64,000 nt of DNA, taken from an uncultured Bacteroidales bacterium (GTDB lineage Bacteria; Bacteroidota; Bacteroidia; Bacteroidales; P3). Made by a program: the position numbers and the translations under genes. The notes under the pieces were generated by a model. The model made no database searches. It was not told the DNA's origin and saw only the letters and a program-made list of their open reading frames with translations. The stretch covers positions 1 through 64,000 of the forward strand of contig CAMWNM010000004.1 of the NCBI GenBank assembly GCA_947175635.1, written 5' to 3'. This document shows, in pieces, positions 49,301 through 57,303 of this stretch. Within the stretch, counting starts at the first letter, position 1. Every line of letters begins with the position of its first letter.

Positions 49301-50596
49301 CGGATAAACCTGCAAAAGGTTGTTCGATCTGTTTTGATCGGGATAACGCACCGTAGGGTAAGCGGTCAGATTCTTATCCATCGGCTTACTTTCGCCCAAA
49401 TCGGTAAAGGCCACGATATTCCTGTTGTTCTGCACCGGAGAGCCGATGTTGGTAACCCAAACTTCTATTTTGGTGATATTCAGACGGCTGTTCACCAAAG
49501 GCAGTTCAGCCAAGGCTTCATGATAATGCTCGCGGAAATACTGGGCGATGAAAAAGTGACGATTCTCTTCGTAATCGTCTGCGTGAATATCGAAATCGGT
49601 GCTCTGCGCCCCGCCTTCGATGCGGATGCTGGTGCTTTCGGAACGTTGTTCGGAGAAAACACCGGTGATAAAGGTTTTGCCGAATTGCAAGCGGGCCTTC
49701 AAACCAAAAAGTTCCTGCACCCCGCTGATCAAGGTGGTGTTGAGCGGAAAATCGATATTGCCCGCGCTGATGGTCTTTACAATCTCATCTTCCTTGCCTT
49801 CGTATTCGAGCTTGAATTTGTTGTCGAACTGAAACAAAGCCTCGGTATTATGGCTGATGTTGAATTTGAGGCGGTCGGCGATGGTGGCCGTAAGGTTGAT
49901 GTTGATATCGGAAGAAAAGTCGAAGTTGAAGGTTTTGCGGTGCTTGATATCCAGAGAGGGATCGTCGCGCCGGGTTCCCACCAAGGCGAAATCAAGCCCG
50001 ATGGAACCGTTGAGATCGAACTTGATAAGGTCCTTGCCCAGTTTGTCGTCCAAAAAATCCAGATTGAGGTTCAATCCGGGAATCAGGCCACCCAGACCCG
50101 AAGAGGTGGTGGGGGTGTAGTCGGCTTTGGTTTTCCAGTAGTCCCGAATGGCCTTTTCGTTGTTGTACCTGAGATACTCGGCCATGGTCATGGTGCGCGA
50201 GGACAGCACCAGTTCGCCCAGTCTGCGGGTCAGAACATATTCGCCCGTGACAGGATCGAACGCAGCCTCCTCCACGATGTTGTCTTTGATGTAAAGGCTC
50301 TTGTCGGCAGGCAAGTCTTCATGGGGAGCGGTCTGCGGGATGGGATAGCGCAAGGAATCGTTATCGGCCGTTTCAAGATCAACCGCATACGGCACTTCCA
50401 GGCTGTTCCGGGATGCCGCCGCACCGTAATAAGCCTTGTAAAGCATTCCCGCCACACCGGGCATATCCTCCCAACTCGGCGGCATGGGAATCCCTGTCCG
50501 GCAAACCGGTACGCTTGCATACGACAAACTCACCCCCGCAGCGAGAATCCACGCTCCGAGTACGGTCAATATGCTACAAAACCAATACTTCCACAT
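43301..50596 (-). CDS. sprA: SprA/Sov, outer membrane channel of the T9SS
   Basis: At 2431 residues this is the largest gene in the window. It matches the SprA/Sov family, the giant outer membrane beta-barrel through which the type IX secretion system exports cargo. A signal peptide (about 1-25) is followed by the conserved N-terminal stretch with NIVEEAAFDPVTGEYVLTRR and MTMAEYLRYNN. Long alternating beta-strand repeats follow to the C-terminus, ending YNSNGRGGINVTYKFTQ. The length fits the 2,300-2,500 residues of known homologues. Its presence predicts T9SS components elsewhere (PorK-N, PorV, PorX/Y) and cargo with C-terminal T9SS signals; I saw no such signal in this window. It lies 24 nt after ruvA on the same strand. 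Confidence 0.95.
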   Translation of the reverse strand: MWKYWFCSILTVLGAWILAAGVSLSYASVPVCRTGIPMPPSWEDMPGVAGMLYKAYYGAAASRNSLEVPYAVDLETADNDSLRYPIPQTAPHEDLPADKSLYIKDNIVEEAAFDPVTGEYVLTRRLGELVLSSRTMTMAEYLRYNNEKAIRDYWKTKADYTPTTSSGLGGLIPGLNLNLDFLDDKLGKDLIKFDLNGSIGLDFALVGTRRDDPSLDIKHRKTFNFDFSSDININLTATIADRLKFNISHNTEALFQFDNKFKLEYEGKEDEIVKTISAGNIDFPLNTTLISGVQELFGLKARLQFGKTFITGVFSEQRSESTSIRIEGGAQSTDFDIHADDYEENRHFFIAQYFREHYHEALAELPLVNSRLNITKIEVWVTNIGSPVQNNRNIVAFTDLGESKPMDKNLTAYPTVRYPDQNRSNNLLQVYPKGSLRNLNSVGQYLTGRGITNGQEFEKVESARRLDASEYTYNPRLGFITLNQSLSSDQVLAVAFQYQIVGDTAVYQVGEFSDQGINDPQVLIVKLLKSSVLNTELPLWDLMMKNVYSLNTYQLSGDKFRFNIMYSGNERGVPSGYFTDGPRSGVPLIQVFGVDNLDTRQNRNPDGLFDYLDGAATGAGYIQADKGLVYLPWPEPFGKDLVEMFGGDSVQAAKYRFDELYRKTKTEAQQYSEKNKYSFVGSYQSSGGSEISLGAYNLPEGSVKVMAGNTPLVENQDYTVNYASGIVQIINQGVLNSGVPIDIKTESMSNSLLTKRMMGLRVEHFFDEHFYVGGTLMNLRQSSLTQKVNYGEEPISNTIYGFDASYDRESRWLTKAVDAILPFEDSKAASRISLYGEFAHFLPGHSRAIGKSGTTYIDDFESSKSTINLKEPYSWYLASTPQKQNDLFPESADGYASTTITGRNRAKLAWYTIDPIFYSSARPGNITKEDLSNHYSRRVLVNEVFPGRQLSSSEAQALTVLNLAFYPSERGPYNYDALPTAVTAGANPDGSLKEPESRWGGVMRKMSNTDFEAANVEYIEFWVMDPFIDMDGTNGNPMHSGGKLYFNLGDISEDVLRDGRKSFENGLPTSAVVENVDETQWGRVPSIQAIVNSFDNDPASRKYQDVGLDGLSSTDERAFFATFLNEMGQIAGQNSEAYRKLYNDPASDDYFYFRRGFWDTVQHSSNKIADRYKYYNNPEGNSPSNADNPESYPTQQSNYPNTEDISEDNTLNEAENYYQYEIQLDPEHMRVGENFITDMYEASVKLSNNNTERVKWYQFKVPVKEPSRVVGQMQNLQSVRFLRMFLKGFKEPVILRFASLDLVRSDWRKYENSLLEDGEYVSGSGETTFEVSTVNVEENGQRTPIRYVLPPGIERMLDPSAQNNVEMNEQSLSLRVTNLADGDARGIYKNTSYDMRQFKKVEMFVHMEKVNELDNAVDGDVTLFVRLGADNITNFYEYEIPLSYTEWGQSARELVWPEANKVEIDLSQLVGVKERRNQLMREQGTTSYTAVYSEQIGKAVYSIKGTPSISAVKCITIGLRNPKKRQGDSDDGRAKNVEVWINEFSLNEFKKEGGVAAMARARLTLGDVGSISVAGSYTQANFGQLEQKLTELSQSNTGSYDIAVDLEMGRFLPEKAGVKLPVHYDLSTTVSDPKYNPLDPDVKTKHELQNLQTKEEKKAFKKQIQDYTIRQNVNLMNVRKERTNAEKMPQFWDIENFNFSYAYSSVKHRDEDMEYDDQVTHRGGFGYDYSTASKFFVPLEKTKMASSPWAAIITDFNVNYIPNMFSFNMDLEREYSESKMRNKNADWDIVMPATSYKRFDWNRNYNFRYDITKSLSFNYSANANSYLNEPPGRINTADKRDSVWRSFIQGGRKTNYDQNVGATYTLPINKIPIFDWIEGSAAYNALYRWEGGALATQARLGNTISNSMDISANGSANLVGLYNKVPFLKKINEANRRKGRNTRSNTVMGRQTQEEEKEKGRGWQTFYKGALRFLMMVRDANISWTRNQGTSLPGFMPEPDLFGINFSHDAPGAGFALFGSQADIRRRAALNGWLSTDSLLTQPYYKMFTENVTAQVSLEPFNDFRVTVNFGYSKVENNSSYYTYNSQYGDFFETNPIMTGSYTVTNVMIGTAFRQYDKDYFDKTYQAFLDNRIVIAERLAQDNKTPGYDPSVYVYDTVAGGYFPQGYNSSNPDVLLPALIAAYTGRDPQKVSLSAFDKFPMPNWSVTYSGLTKIKAMRKVFKNFSISHAYTSSYSVGSYSNNLLYKDVADFLQNLDENENFRSRYVMDGIMLSEQFSPLIKLSMTFVNDLSFNFEYRQSRQIGLSFVNNQITELRTREWIVGAGYRIKNVGFKVNSGGGSGKRRISSDIVLRGDFSIRDNIRLLRKIDQRYNTPSEGALITSINVYAEYEITQQLSVRLFYDMTLNKPYIANQYYNSNGRGGINVTYKFTQ

Positions 50597-50620
50597 AACC
50601 GCAATTTCAAAAAGTCGGTT

Positions 50621-51208
50621 TTACAGCATCCGCAAAGCTTGTTTGATTAAATCCTCCGTGCTCAAATCGGGTAATTTCGCCAAAAGGCCATCCACGGTCT
50701 TTTCCGCGGCATTCTTGGCAAAACCCAGCGTCACAAGCGCCGATACGGCTTCATCCCGTTCGGGACGGAGCTGGGGCAAGAGAGAGGAAGAAGCCGAAAC
50801 CACTTCCATTTTGGCTATTCTGTCGCGCAAATCCACAATGATACGTTGCGCTGTCTTAAGGCCTATTCCCTTTACCGACTGCACTTTCTTTACATCGCCG
50901 TCGAGAATGGAACGGACGGCAATTTCCGGACCGAGCGTGGAGATAATCATACGGGCCGTATTCGCCCCCACACCCGAAACGGAAATAAGTTGCAGGAAAA
51001 GTTCCTTTTCCGTTTTGTCGGCAAAACCAAACAAGAGCAGCGCGTCTTCGCGCACCGCCTGATACACCCAAAGCCTTACCGTCTGCTTGTCTTTGATCTG
51101 GGTGTAAGTGTGAAGCGATATGTGTATCTCGTACCCGACCCCTCCGCAATCCACCGTTACACATGCCGGATTTTGCTCCGTCAGCTTCCCTTCTATATAT
51201 GCGTACAT
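50621..51208 (-). CDS. ruvA: Holliday junction helicase subunit RuvA
   Basis: A 195-residue protein that binds Holliday junctions as a tetramer and recruits RuvB for branch migration. The OB-fold start is MYAYIEGKLTEQNPACVTVDCGG. Two helix-hairpin-helix motifs follow, LISVSGVGANTARMII and VKGIGLKTAQRIIVDLRD, and a C-terminal RuvB-binding helix bundle (DEAVSALVTLGFAKNAAEK). The start at 51208 removes 23 residues of upstream sequence present in the ORF track. In many Bacteroidetes ruvA is followed by sprA, as here. A full promoter match lies 25 nt upstream. Confidence 0.96.
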   Translation of the reverse strand: MYAYIEGKLTEQNPACVTVDCGGVGYEIHISLHTYTQIKDKQTVRLWVYQAVREDALLLFGFADKTEKELFLQLISVSGVGANTARMIISTLGPEIAVRSILDGDVKKVQSVKGIGLKTAQRIIVDLRDRIAKMEVVSASSSLLPQLRPERDEAVSALVTLGFAKNAAEKTVDGLLAKLPDLSTEDLIKQALRML

Positions 51209-51232
51209 GCCTTCTTTTGCAAAAAAATCCAA

Positions 51233-51263
51233 CAAATGTAACGGATTATCCCCATATATGCAA
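51233..51263 (-). promoter_or_regulatory. ruvA-sprA promoter
   Basis: On the reverse strand, TTG at 51261-51263, a 20-nt spacer and TACATTTG at 51233-51240 match the Bacteroidetes -33/-7 consensus. The site is 25 nt before the ruvA start and would drive ruvA and sprA. Confidence 0.65.
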
Positions 51264-51377
51264 CCCCAAGGCCCCACAAAAGCATATCTGCCGCCCTACA
51301 CACGGCATTTTCAGCGCCTTATTTTCTGTCAAACGGCAAAAAGCCCGGCTTTCCTTCAAGCTTTAACTTATCTTTTG

Positions 51378-51385
51378 TATCTTTG
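51378..51385 (+). promoter_or_regulatory. ftsK promoter -7 box
   Basis: TATCTTTG matches TAnnTTTG and lies 35 nt before the chosen ATG. The -33 position has TTC rather than TTG, so the match is partial. Confidence 0.45.
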
Positions 51386-51420
51386 TAGTTTGGCCTTTAA
51401 CCATTCCATTGTCGCCTACA

Positions 51421-54123
51421 ATGTCGAAAAACAAAAGAAGACTCCCGCCCCCCGAGCCGGAACCGGAAACAACGCCGGCCGGACTTGCCCAAGAGGAAAC
51501 CTCCGGGAATACGGAACCCGATACCGATTCGGAAGATCCGTTTTTTCGGGAAGAGTCCTCACTTGCGGGACGCATCAAAAGCGCGGTATCAGCGCTTCCT
51601 TCCGACAAAACCCGCCGTATAACAGGATTTTTATGCCTGTTTGCCGGCCTTTTCTGCGCCATAGCCTTTATCTCCCACCTGCTCGTATGGTGGAAAGATT
51701 ACGACAAGCTCCTACCCATGCTTGCCGACGGTCCTTTCCGCAACGCGGATTTGCAACTCTACAACCGCGGCGGCAGCTTAGGGGCATGGCTGGCATTCCA
51801 GTTCATCAACCGGGGTTTCGGCATCGCCTCCCTCCTTTTTCCCTTTCTTCTCATCGCGCTCTCCCTGCAACTTCTCAACCTTAAGAAATTCAATTGGTTA
51901 GGAATGTCGCTCCGCTCGCTTTTCTTCCTCGTATGGGTTTCCATCCTCTCCGGATGTCTTTTCAGAAGCGGCCGCGCCTGCATTATCGGCGGTTCAGCCG
52001 GATTTCACGCAAGCCGCTATATGGAGGGACTTTTAGGCATATTGGGGCTTTGGGGGCTGCTTTTATGCACCTTGATCTGCTATCTGATCCTCAACTACAA
52101 TTTCCGCCACCTTCATTTTTCGTTGCGCAAACCCATGCCGGCGCCCTTTGCGCAGAACAAGGCCGGCAAACCGGAAACGGCTTCCGACGCACACGCCGCC
52201 CAATCGGCTTCACCTCTGCCCGACAACGAGGCAAACAATGAAAACGAAATACCCGGCGGGGAGGGCATGACAGTCAGCCTCCGGGTCAAATTGCAGGAAA
52301 ACGAAGAAACTCCGCCCGAAAAACCGGACGGAGCATCACCTGAGAGACAGATTTTCACCTTGGACATTGCCGACTCGCCTGAAGAAACCGCCTTCGCCGC
52401 GCCCTCTGTCTCAGCAATTCCTGTAGCAACAACAGTATCTGAAGCGGCCGCCGCTTCAGCTGAAACCGCCCTTCCTGTGTCCGAAGACCCGCAAACGCCG
52501 GCGGAACAGGATGTGGCGGAAATGAAAATCGTAGATACCCGTACCCTGCCTGAAAACAGACCTACCGTTCCGCCGCCCACGCATTTGGGCATCGATACGC
52601 CGTTTGATCCGCGTTTGGAACTTTCCCAATACCGGATGCCCGGCATCGACCTGCTGGCCGACTTCGGCGACCAGTCGCAGAAGATACAGGACATGAACGA
52701 GGAACTGCTGGCCAATAAGAAGCGGATTGTGGACACCCTGCAGAACTACGGCATCGGCATCAGTCAGATTTCAGCCACCATCGGTCCGACGGTTACGCTC
52801 TACGAAATAGTGCCGGCTCCGGGTATCCGCATCAGTAAGATCAAGAACCTCGAAGACGATATCGCGCTCAGCCTCTCCGCGCTCGGCATCCGTATCATCG
52901 CCCCGATTCCGGGCAAAGGCACCATCGGTATCGAAGTGCCCAACAGCAAAAAGCAGATCGTGCCGATGCGCGACATGATTACCTGCGGAAAATTCCGCAA
53001 CAAAGACTTCGCCCTGCCTATCGCCCTGGGAAAAACCATTTCCAACGAAGAGTATGTAACCGACCTTGCCAAAATGCCGCATCTTCTGGTGGCCGGCGCC
53101 ACCGGACAAGGTAAATCGGTGGGGCTGAACGCCATCATCGCCTCCCTGCTCTACTCCAAGCATCCCTCCGAACTCAAATTCGTGATGGTGGATCCCAAAA
53201 AGGTGGAATTAAGCCTCTTCAACAAGATAGAGAACCATTTTCTGGCCAAACTCGCCGATTGCGAAGACGAATCTCCCGTCATCACCGATACCCGCAAGGT
53301 TGTGCGCACCCTCAATTCGCTCTGTATCGAAATGGACAACCGTTATGATCTGCTTAAAGAAGCGGGCGCGCGCAATATCAAGGAATACAATCAGAAATTC
53401 ATCAACCGCCAGCTCAATCCCGAAAACGGACATAAGTTCCTGCCCTATATCGTGCTGATTATCGATGAATTCGCCGACCTCATCATGACCGCCGGCCGTG
53501 AAGTGGAACAGCCTATCGCCCGTCTGGCGCAGTTGGCCCGTGCCATCGGCATCCATCTGGTCATCGCCACCCAACGGCCCTCGGTCAATATCATCACAGG
53601 GCTTATCAAAGCCAATTTCCCGGCACGGATCGCTTTCAAGGTGAGCCAAAAAATCGACTCCCGCACCATTCTCGACGCAGGCGGCGCCGACCAATTGATC
53701 GGACGCGGCGATATGCTGATTTCGGTAGGCGATGGCCTTACCCGCCTGCAATGTCCGTTCATCGACACCCCCGAAATTGAAAAGATTACCGATTTCATCA
53801 GCAACCAACACGGTTTCGGAAACGCTTATCTCCTGCCCGAATGTCCGGACGAAAACGAAGAAGGCGGAAAAGGCGATATCGGTTCCGATGAATATGATCC
53901 CTTGTTCCGGGAAGCGGCGCAGTTGGTGGTAAGTTCCCAACAGGGTTCCACCTCCATGCTGCAACGCAAGTTCAAACTGGGCTACAACCGGGCAGGACGT
54001 ATCATGGACCAACTGGAAAACAGCGGCATCGTGGGCGGATTCGACGGCAGAAAGAACCGCGAGGTGAAAATAAAAGACACCGCCACGTTAGAACAGATGC
54101 TGAATGCTCTCTTACCCGATTGA
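51421..54123 (+). CDS. ftsK: DNA translocase FtsK
   Basis: A 900-residue membrane-anchored DNA pump for chromosome dimer resolution and terminus segregation at division. About four transmembrane helices lie between residues 65 and 235. A Pro/Ala/Glu-rich linker (about 240-380) follows, then the alpha/beta motor with Walker A GATGQGKSVG (near 560) and Walker B VLIIDEFADLIMTAG. Last comes the gamma winged-helix domain (SMLQRKFKLGYNRAGRIMDQLE) that reads polar DNA motifs. I used the ATG at 51421; a TTG four codons upstream is the ORF track's choice. The lolA-like gene follows after 6 nt, a linkage common in Bacteroidetes. Confidence 0.97.
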   Translation: MSKNKRRLPPPEPEPETTPAGLAQEETSGNTEPDTDSEDPFFREESSLAGRIKSAVSALPSDKTRRITGFLCLFAGLFCAIAFISHLLVWWKDYDKLLPMLADGPFRNADLQLYNRGGSLGAWLAFQFINRGFGIASLLFPFLLIALSLQLLNLKKFNWLGMSLRSLFFLVWVSILSGCLFRSGRACIIGGSAGFHASRYMEGLLGILGLWGLLLCTLICYLILNYNFRHLHFSLRKPMPAPFAQNKAGKPETASDAHAAQSASPLPDNEANNENEIPGGEGMTVSLRVKLQENEETPPEKPDGASPERQIFTLDIADSPEETAFAAPSVSAIPVATTVSEAAAASAETALPVSEDPQTPAEQDVAEMKIVDTRTLPENRPTVPPPTHLGIDTPFDPRLELSQYRMPGIDLLADFGDQSQKIQDMNEELLANKKRIVDTLQNYGIGISQISATIGPTVTLYEIVPAPGIRISKIKNLEDDIALSLSALGIRIIAPIPGKGTIGIEVPNSKKQIVPMRDMITCGKFRNKDFALPIALGKTISNEEYVTDLAKMPHLLVAGATGQGKSVGLNAIIASLLYSKHPSELKFVMVDPKKVELSLFNKIENHFLAKLADCEDESPVITDTRKVVRTLNSLCIEMDNRYDLLKEAGARNIKEYNQKFINRQLNPENGHKFLPYIVLIIDEFADLIMTAGREVEQPIARLAQLARAIGIHLVIATQRPSVNIITGLIKANFPARIAFKVSQKIDSRTILDAGGADQLIGRGDMLISVGDGLTRLQCPFIDTPEIEKITDFISNQHGFGNAYLLPECPDENEEGGKGDIGSDEYDPLFREAAQLVVSSQQGSTSMLQRKFKLGYNRAGRIMDQLENSGIVGGFDGRKNREVKIKDTATLEQMLNALLPD

Positions 54124-54129
54124 TATATC

Positions 54130-54825
54130 ATGAAAAGACTCGTTTTATCCTGCACATTCGCCTTGGGACTGCTGTTTTCAAGCGCCAGCCTGACAGCCCA
54201 GACAGCCATGCCGCAGGCCACGGTGAAAACGCCGGAGGGGGCCAATGATCCCCAGGCGCACGCCTATCTTTCCAAAACCCGCAAATGGCTCAATGCCTGC
54301 AAAAGCATAGAGTTCCGCTTTTCGGCCGCCATGCTGGAAAACGGCAGCGACAAGCCGTCCGACAGCCGGCGGGGTTCTATCCTGATACAAGGTAACCGTT
54401 ATCGCCTGATTACCGGCGCCGACGAATATTATTGCAATGGCAAGGAACTCTGGGCCTATTCTCCGGCCTTGAAAGAAGTTGCGGTCTACGACTGCAACGA
54501 ATCGCTTTCGGACATGAACCCGGCCGTACTGCTGCAAGACTATGAAAAGCATTACCGGGCCAAATACATCCGCCAGCAAACCATTGACGGCAGCGCGCGC
54601 AATATCATCGACCTCACCCCCATAGAAAAGGCCGAAGTGCTCAAAATCAGGATTTACCTCAACAACAGCGACAACCGTATCTTCAAGATGGAAATGTACC
54701 TGCCCCAAAACCACCGTTTCGATTACAAAATCCTTTCCATTCAGGAGAATGTATCCGTTTCGGAATCCGATTTCGTATTCGACAGCAAGAAATACCCACA
54801 GGTGCAGATCAACGACATGCGTTGA
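54130..54825 (+). CDS. lolA: LolA-like outer membrane lipoprotein carrier
   Basis: A 231-residue periplasmic protein with a signal peptide (cleavage near LTAQ). The LolA-fold body shows the helix KTRKWLNACKSIEFRFSAAML, strands RGSILIQGNRYRLITGADEYYCNGKELWAYSPALKEVAVYD and a later LTPIEKAEVLKIRIYLN. LolA ferries lipoproteins from the inner to the outer membrane, which suits a genome rich in lipoproteins. It is co-transcribed with ftsK. A strong bidirectional terminator follows. Confidence 0.88.
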   Translation: MKRLVLSCTFALGLLFSSASLTAQTAMPQATVKTPEGANDPQAHAYLSKTRKWLNACKSIEFRFSAAMLENGSDKPSDSRRGSILIQGNRYRLITGADEYYCNGKELWAYSPALKEVAVYDCNESLSDMNPAVLLQDYEKHYRAKYIRQQTIDGSARNIIDLTPIEKAEVLKIRIYLNNSDNRIFKMEMYLPQNHRFDYKILSIQENVSVSESDFVFDSKKYPQVQINDMR

Positions 54826-54844
54826 AATATCGGATTTCATCCGT

Positions 54845-54888
54845 AAAAAAAATCCGGCACCGATAAGAATCGATGCCGGATTTTTCTT
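54845..54888. terminator. Bidirectional terminator between lolA and ribBA
   Basis: AAATCCGGCA and TGCCGGATTT pair perfectly, with an inner CGAT/ATCG extension, a small loop, an A run on the left and a T run on the right. It therefore terminates in both directions, between the convergent lolA and ribBA genes. Confidence 0.85.
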
Positions 54889-54919
54889 TATACAGGCAAC
54901 ATCTCCACCCTACCCGGAA

Positions 54920-56125
54920 CTAGAACTTGAGCTTATGCCCCATCTTATCTTGCTTGGTGCGCAGATAAGCCTCGTCGTACTGGTTGGGCTGTTCGATAAT
55001 GGGCACGGTCTCCACAATCTCGATACCGTAGCTTTCCAACCCCACTCTCTTGGCCGGATTATTGGTGATAAGGCGAATCTTGTGCGCTTCGAGGGCGCGC
55101 AGAATCTGGGCGCCGATACCGTAATCACGTTCATCGGGCTTGAATCCCAACAATACGTTGGCTTCCACCGTATCCTTTCCCTCATCTTGCAGCTTATACG
55201 CCTTCAGTTTGTTGAGCAAACCGATGCCGCGGCCTTCCTGATTCATGTACAACACGATACCCTTGCCTGCTTTCTCCACCATATCCATCGCATCGTGCAA
55301 TTGTTCGCCACAGTCGCAACGGCAGGAAGAAAGCACGTCGCCGGTGAGGCAACAGGAATGCACCCGAACCAAAATCGGTTCGTTTTCTTTCCATTCTCCT
55401 TTCACCAAGGCCAGATGCAATGTACCGCTATTGTTTTCAGTAAAGGCATAGAGCTGGAAATTGCCGTGATGCGTGGGCAGTTTCACCACCACCTCTTCCT
55501 TTACCAGACTTTCGGTCTTGATGCGGTAGGCAATCAAATCCGCAATCGATATCAGCTTGATGCCATACTTGTCGGCGAACTCCCGCAATTCGGGCAGACG
55601 GGCCATGGTTCCGTCTTCACTCATGATCTCCATCAGTGCGGCGGCCGGATAAAGCCCTGCCAGACGGGCCAAATCCACGCAAGCTTCGGTATGGCCGGCT
55701 CTCCTCAAAACACCCATATCCTGCGCATAAAGCGGATTGATATGCCCCGGACGACCAAAATCCTCGGGTCTGGCATCGGGGTCGGCCAATGCCAAAATGG
55801 TGGCCGCCCTGTCGGAGGCCGAAACACCGGTGGAGCAGCCTTTCAGTTTGTCTATCGTTACTGTAAAGGGCGTACCCAATACCGAGGTATTGTTTTCTAC
55901 CTGATGGGGAAGGTTGAGTTCGGCGCAACGCGACAGCGTGACGGGCGCACAAAGCACTCCCCTGGCATGCTTGAGCATGAAATTGATTTTTTCAGGCGTA
56001 ACCTTTTCGGCGGCAATCACCAGATCGCCCTCGTTCTCGCGATCCTCGTCATCCACCACTATCAGGAACTTACCTTCCTTAAAATCTTTAATTGCGTCTT
56101 CCACGCGATCCAATTGTATTTTCAT
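54920..56125 (-). CDS. ribBA: Bifunctional RibBA, riboflavin synthesis
   Basis: A 401-residue fusion of two riboflavin-precursor enzymes. The N-terminal 3,4-dihydroxy-2-butanone-4-phosphate synthase has [16 protein letters not shown]. The C-terminal GTP cyclohydrolase II has the zinc cysteines in [20 protein letters not shown] and the loop [18 protein letters not shown] start it at 56125 ([11 protein letters not shown]). The 90 residues the ORF track adds upstream cross the promoter and look non-coding. No FMN riboswitch was recognised in the 56-nt leader. It is a single-gene unit converging on lolA. Confidence 0.96.
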   Translation of the reverse strand: MKIQLDRVEDAIKDFKEGKFLIVVDDEDRENEGDLVIAAEKVTPEKINFMLKHARGVLCAPVTLSRCAELNLPHQVENNTSVLGTPFTVTIDKLKGCSTGVSASDRAATILALADPDARPEDFGRPGHINPLYAQDMGVLRRAGHTEACVDLARLAGLYPAAALMEIMSEDGTMARLPELREFADKYGIKLISIADLIAYRIKTESLVKEEVVVKLPTHHGNFQLYAFTENNSGTLHLALVKGEWKENEPILVRVHSCCLTGDVLSSCRCDCGEQLHDAMDMVEKAGKGIVLYMNQEGRGIGLLNKLKAYKLQDEGKDTVEANVLLGFKPDERDYGIGAQILRALEAHKIRLITNNPAKRVGLESYGIEIVETVPIIEQPNQYDEAYLRTKQDKMGHKLKF

Positions 56126-56356
56126 CGGGTCTTTATTTCGGGCTTCGGAAAACCGTTGCAAAGGCAACGCTCCTCGCGGGGCAAAGGTAATACTTTTTGA
56201 TTTTTTTCCTACCTTTGCACACGTGTGCAGAAGTGCACGAATAACCAAATCATATACCGGCATGTAGTCGATTTTCAACAAAGAAAACCTTTCTCCGCAT
56301 CTTGACCACACCGTGTCGCATGCAGGAAAAACGTTTTCGCAAAGGGGGGTAACGTC
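56126..56356. promoter_or_regulatory. Divergent promoters and leader, ribBA and corA
   Basis: GCAAAGGTA (56181-56189) and TACCTTTGC (56210-56218) form a perfect 9-bp inverted repeat, giving one TACCTTTG -7 box for each direction. Neither has a clear TTG at the normal spacing. Directly after the forward box comes the 12-bp palindrome GCACACGTGTGC (56217-56228). The forward leader is about 130 nt long and ends with AAAGGGGGG (56341-56349), an unusually strong Shine-Dalgarno-like run 7 nt before the corA ATG. I could not recognise a known Mg2+ riboswitch. Confidence 0.55.
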
Positions 56357-57280
56357 ATGATTGAAAGCCTTGACTTGGGTGCCTTGAAATGGCACTATAT
56401 ACAGAATCCCACGGAGGAAGATTTAACATTTCTGGAAGAGAATTTCCATTTTCACCCCCTCGATATCGAAGACTGCCGGAGTATGGCGCAGCGTCCCAAG
56501 ATAGACACCTACGACGACTACAACTTCCTTATCCTCCACTTTCCCGGTTTCGACAGATTGGGCAAAATACTCAAAGTTCGCGAAGTAAAGATATTCTGGG
56601 GAAAATCCTACATCATCACCCTTACCCGTTCCCAATGGATGCTCAAGAATATTTTCGAGCAGACCGAAAAGTTGCCTGAAAAACTGGGGGACGACTTCAA
56701 ACAGGCCAATTCCGACAACCTGCTCTATACCATCATCGACAGACTGCTGGTAGATTCCTACTCTCTCCTGTTGCGCGTAGGGGCCAACATAGAGAGCATC
56801 AACCGGGAACTGTTCAATAAAAAACAAGCCGATCTCACCATCGAACGGATGTCTATCACCCGCAGAAACATCATCCTGCTCAATACAATCTTCAAACCCC
56901 AGCTGCGGCTTTTCCAGCGGCTCGAATCCGGCTCCATCGCAGGCTTTACCGAAAACAGCGACTTCATGGAAGTTTACTGGGGCAACATCGTCGACTACTA
57001 TCAGAAAATGTGGGATATGGTGGAAGACAACGGCGAGCTTATCGAAGGTCTGTCGAAAACATTCGATTCGATGCAGACCAACCGCATCAACGAAGTGATG
57101 AAAATCATGACCCTCATCTCCACCATCTTCCTGCCGCTCACTTTTATCACCGGGGTTTACGGAATGAATGTGGAACTGCCCTTCATGTCCCGTATCTATG
57201 TCTTCTGGTGCATCGTGGGATTCATGGCCCTCGTGGCAGGCTTCTTCATCTTCTTTGCCAAAAAGCGGCGGTGGATGTAA
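56357..57280 (+). CDS. corA: CorA-family magnesium transporter
   Basis: A 307-residue divalent cation channel. A large cytoplasmic domain (1-245) of alpha/beta sequence and a long stalk helix lead to two C-terminal transmembrane helices (about 246-268 and 278-298). Between them lies the family signature [11 protein letters not shown] with the GMN selectivity motif. The protein ends in a basic tail FFAKKRRWM. It would work as a pentamer for Mg2+ (or Co2+/Ni2+) uptake. It has a long leader and a strong ribosome-binding run, suggesting control at the RNA level, though no known switch was recognised. Confidence 0.95.
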   Translation: MIESLDLGALKWHYIQNPTEEDLTFLEENFHFHPLDIEDCRSMAQRPKIDTYDDYNFLILHFPGFDRLGKILKVREVKIFWGKSYIITLTRSQWMLKNIFEQTEKLPEKLGDDFKQANSDNLLYTIIDRLLVDSYSLLLRVGANIESINRELFNKKQADLTIERMSITRRNIILLNTIFKPQLRLFQRLESGSIAGFTENSDFMEVYWGNIVDYYQKMWDMVEDNGELIEGLSKTFDSMQTNRINEVMKIMTLISTIFLPLTFITGVYGMNVELPFMSRIYVFWCIVGFMALVAGFFIFFAKKRRWM

Positions 57281-57303
57281 GCCTTTTACCTTCCGGCAGG
57301 CAA

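Noticed and set aside
56126-56395. 90-residue N-terminal extension of RibBA
   Set aside because: It overlaps the divergent promoters and corA leader and has no similarity to the family. The ATG at 56125 gives the normal N-terminus.
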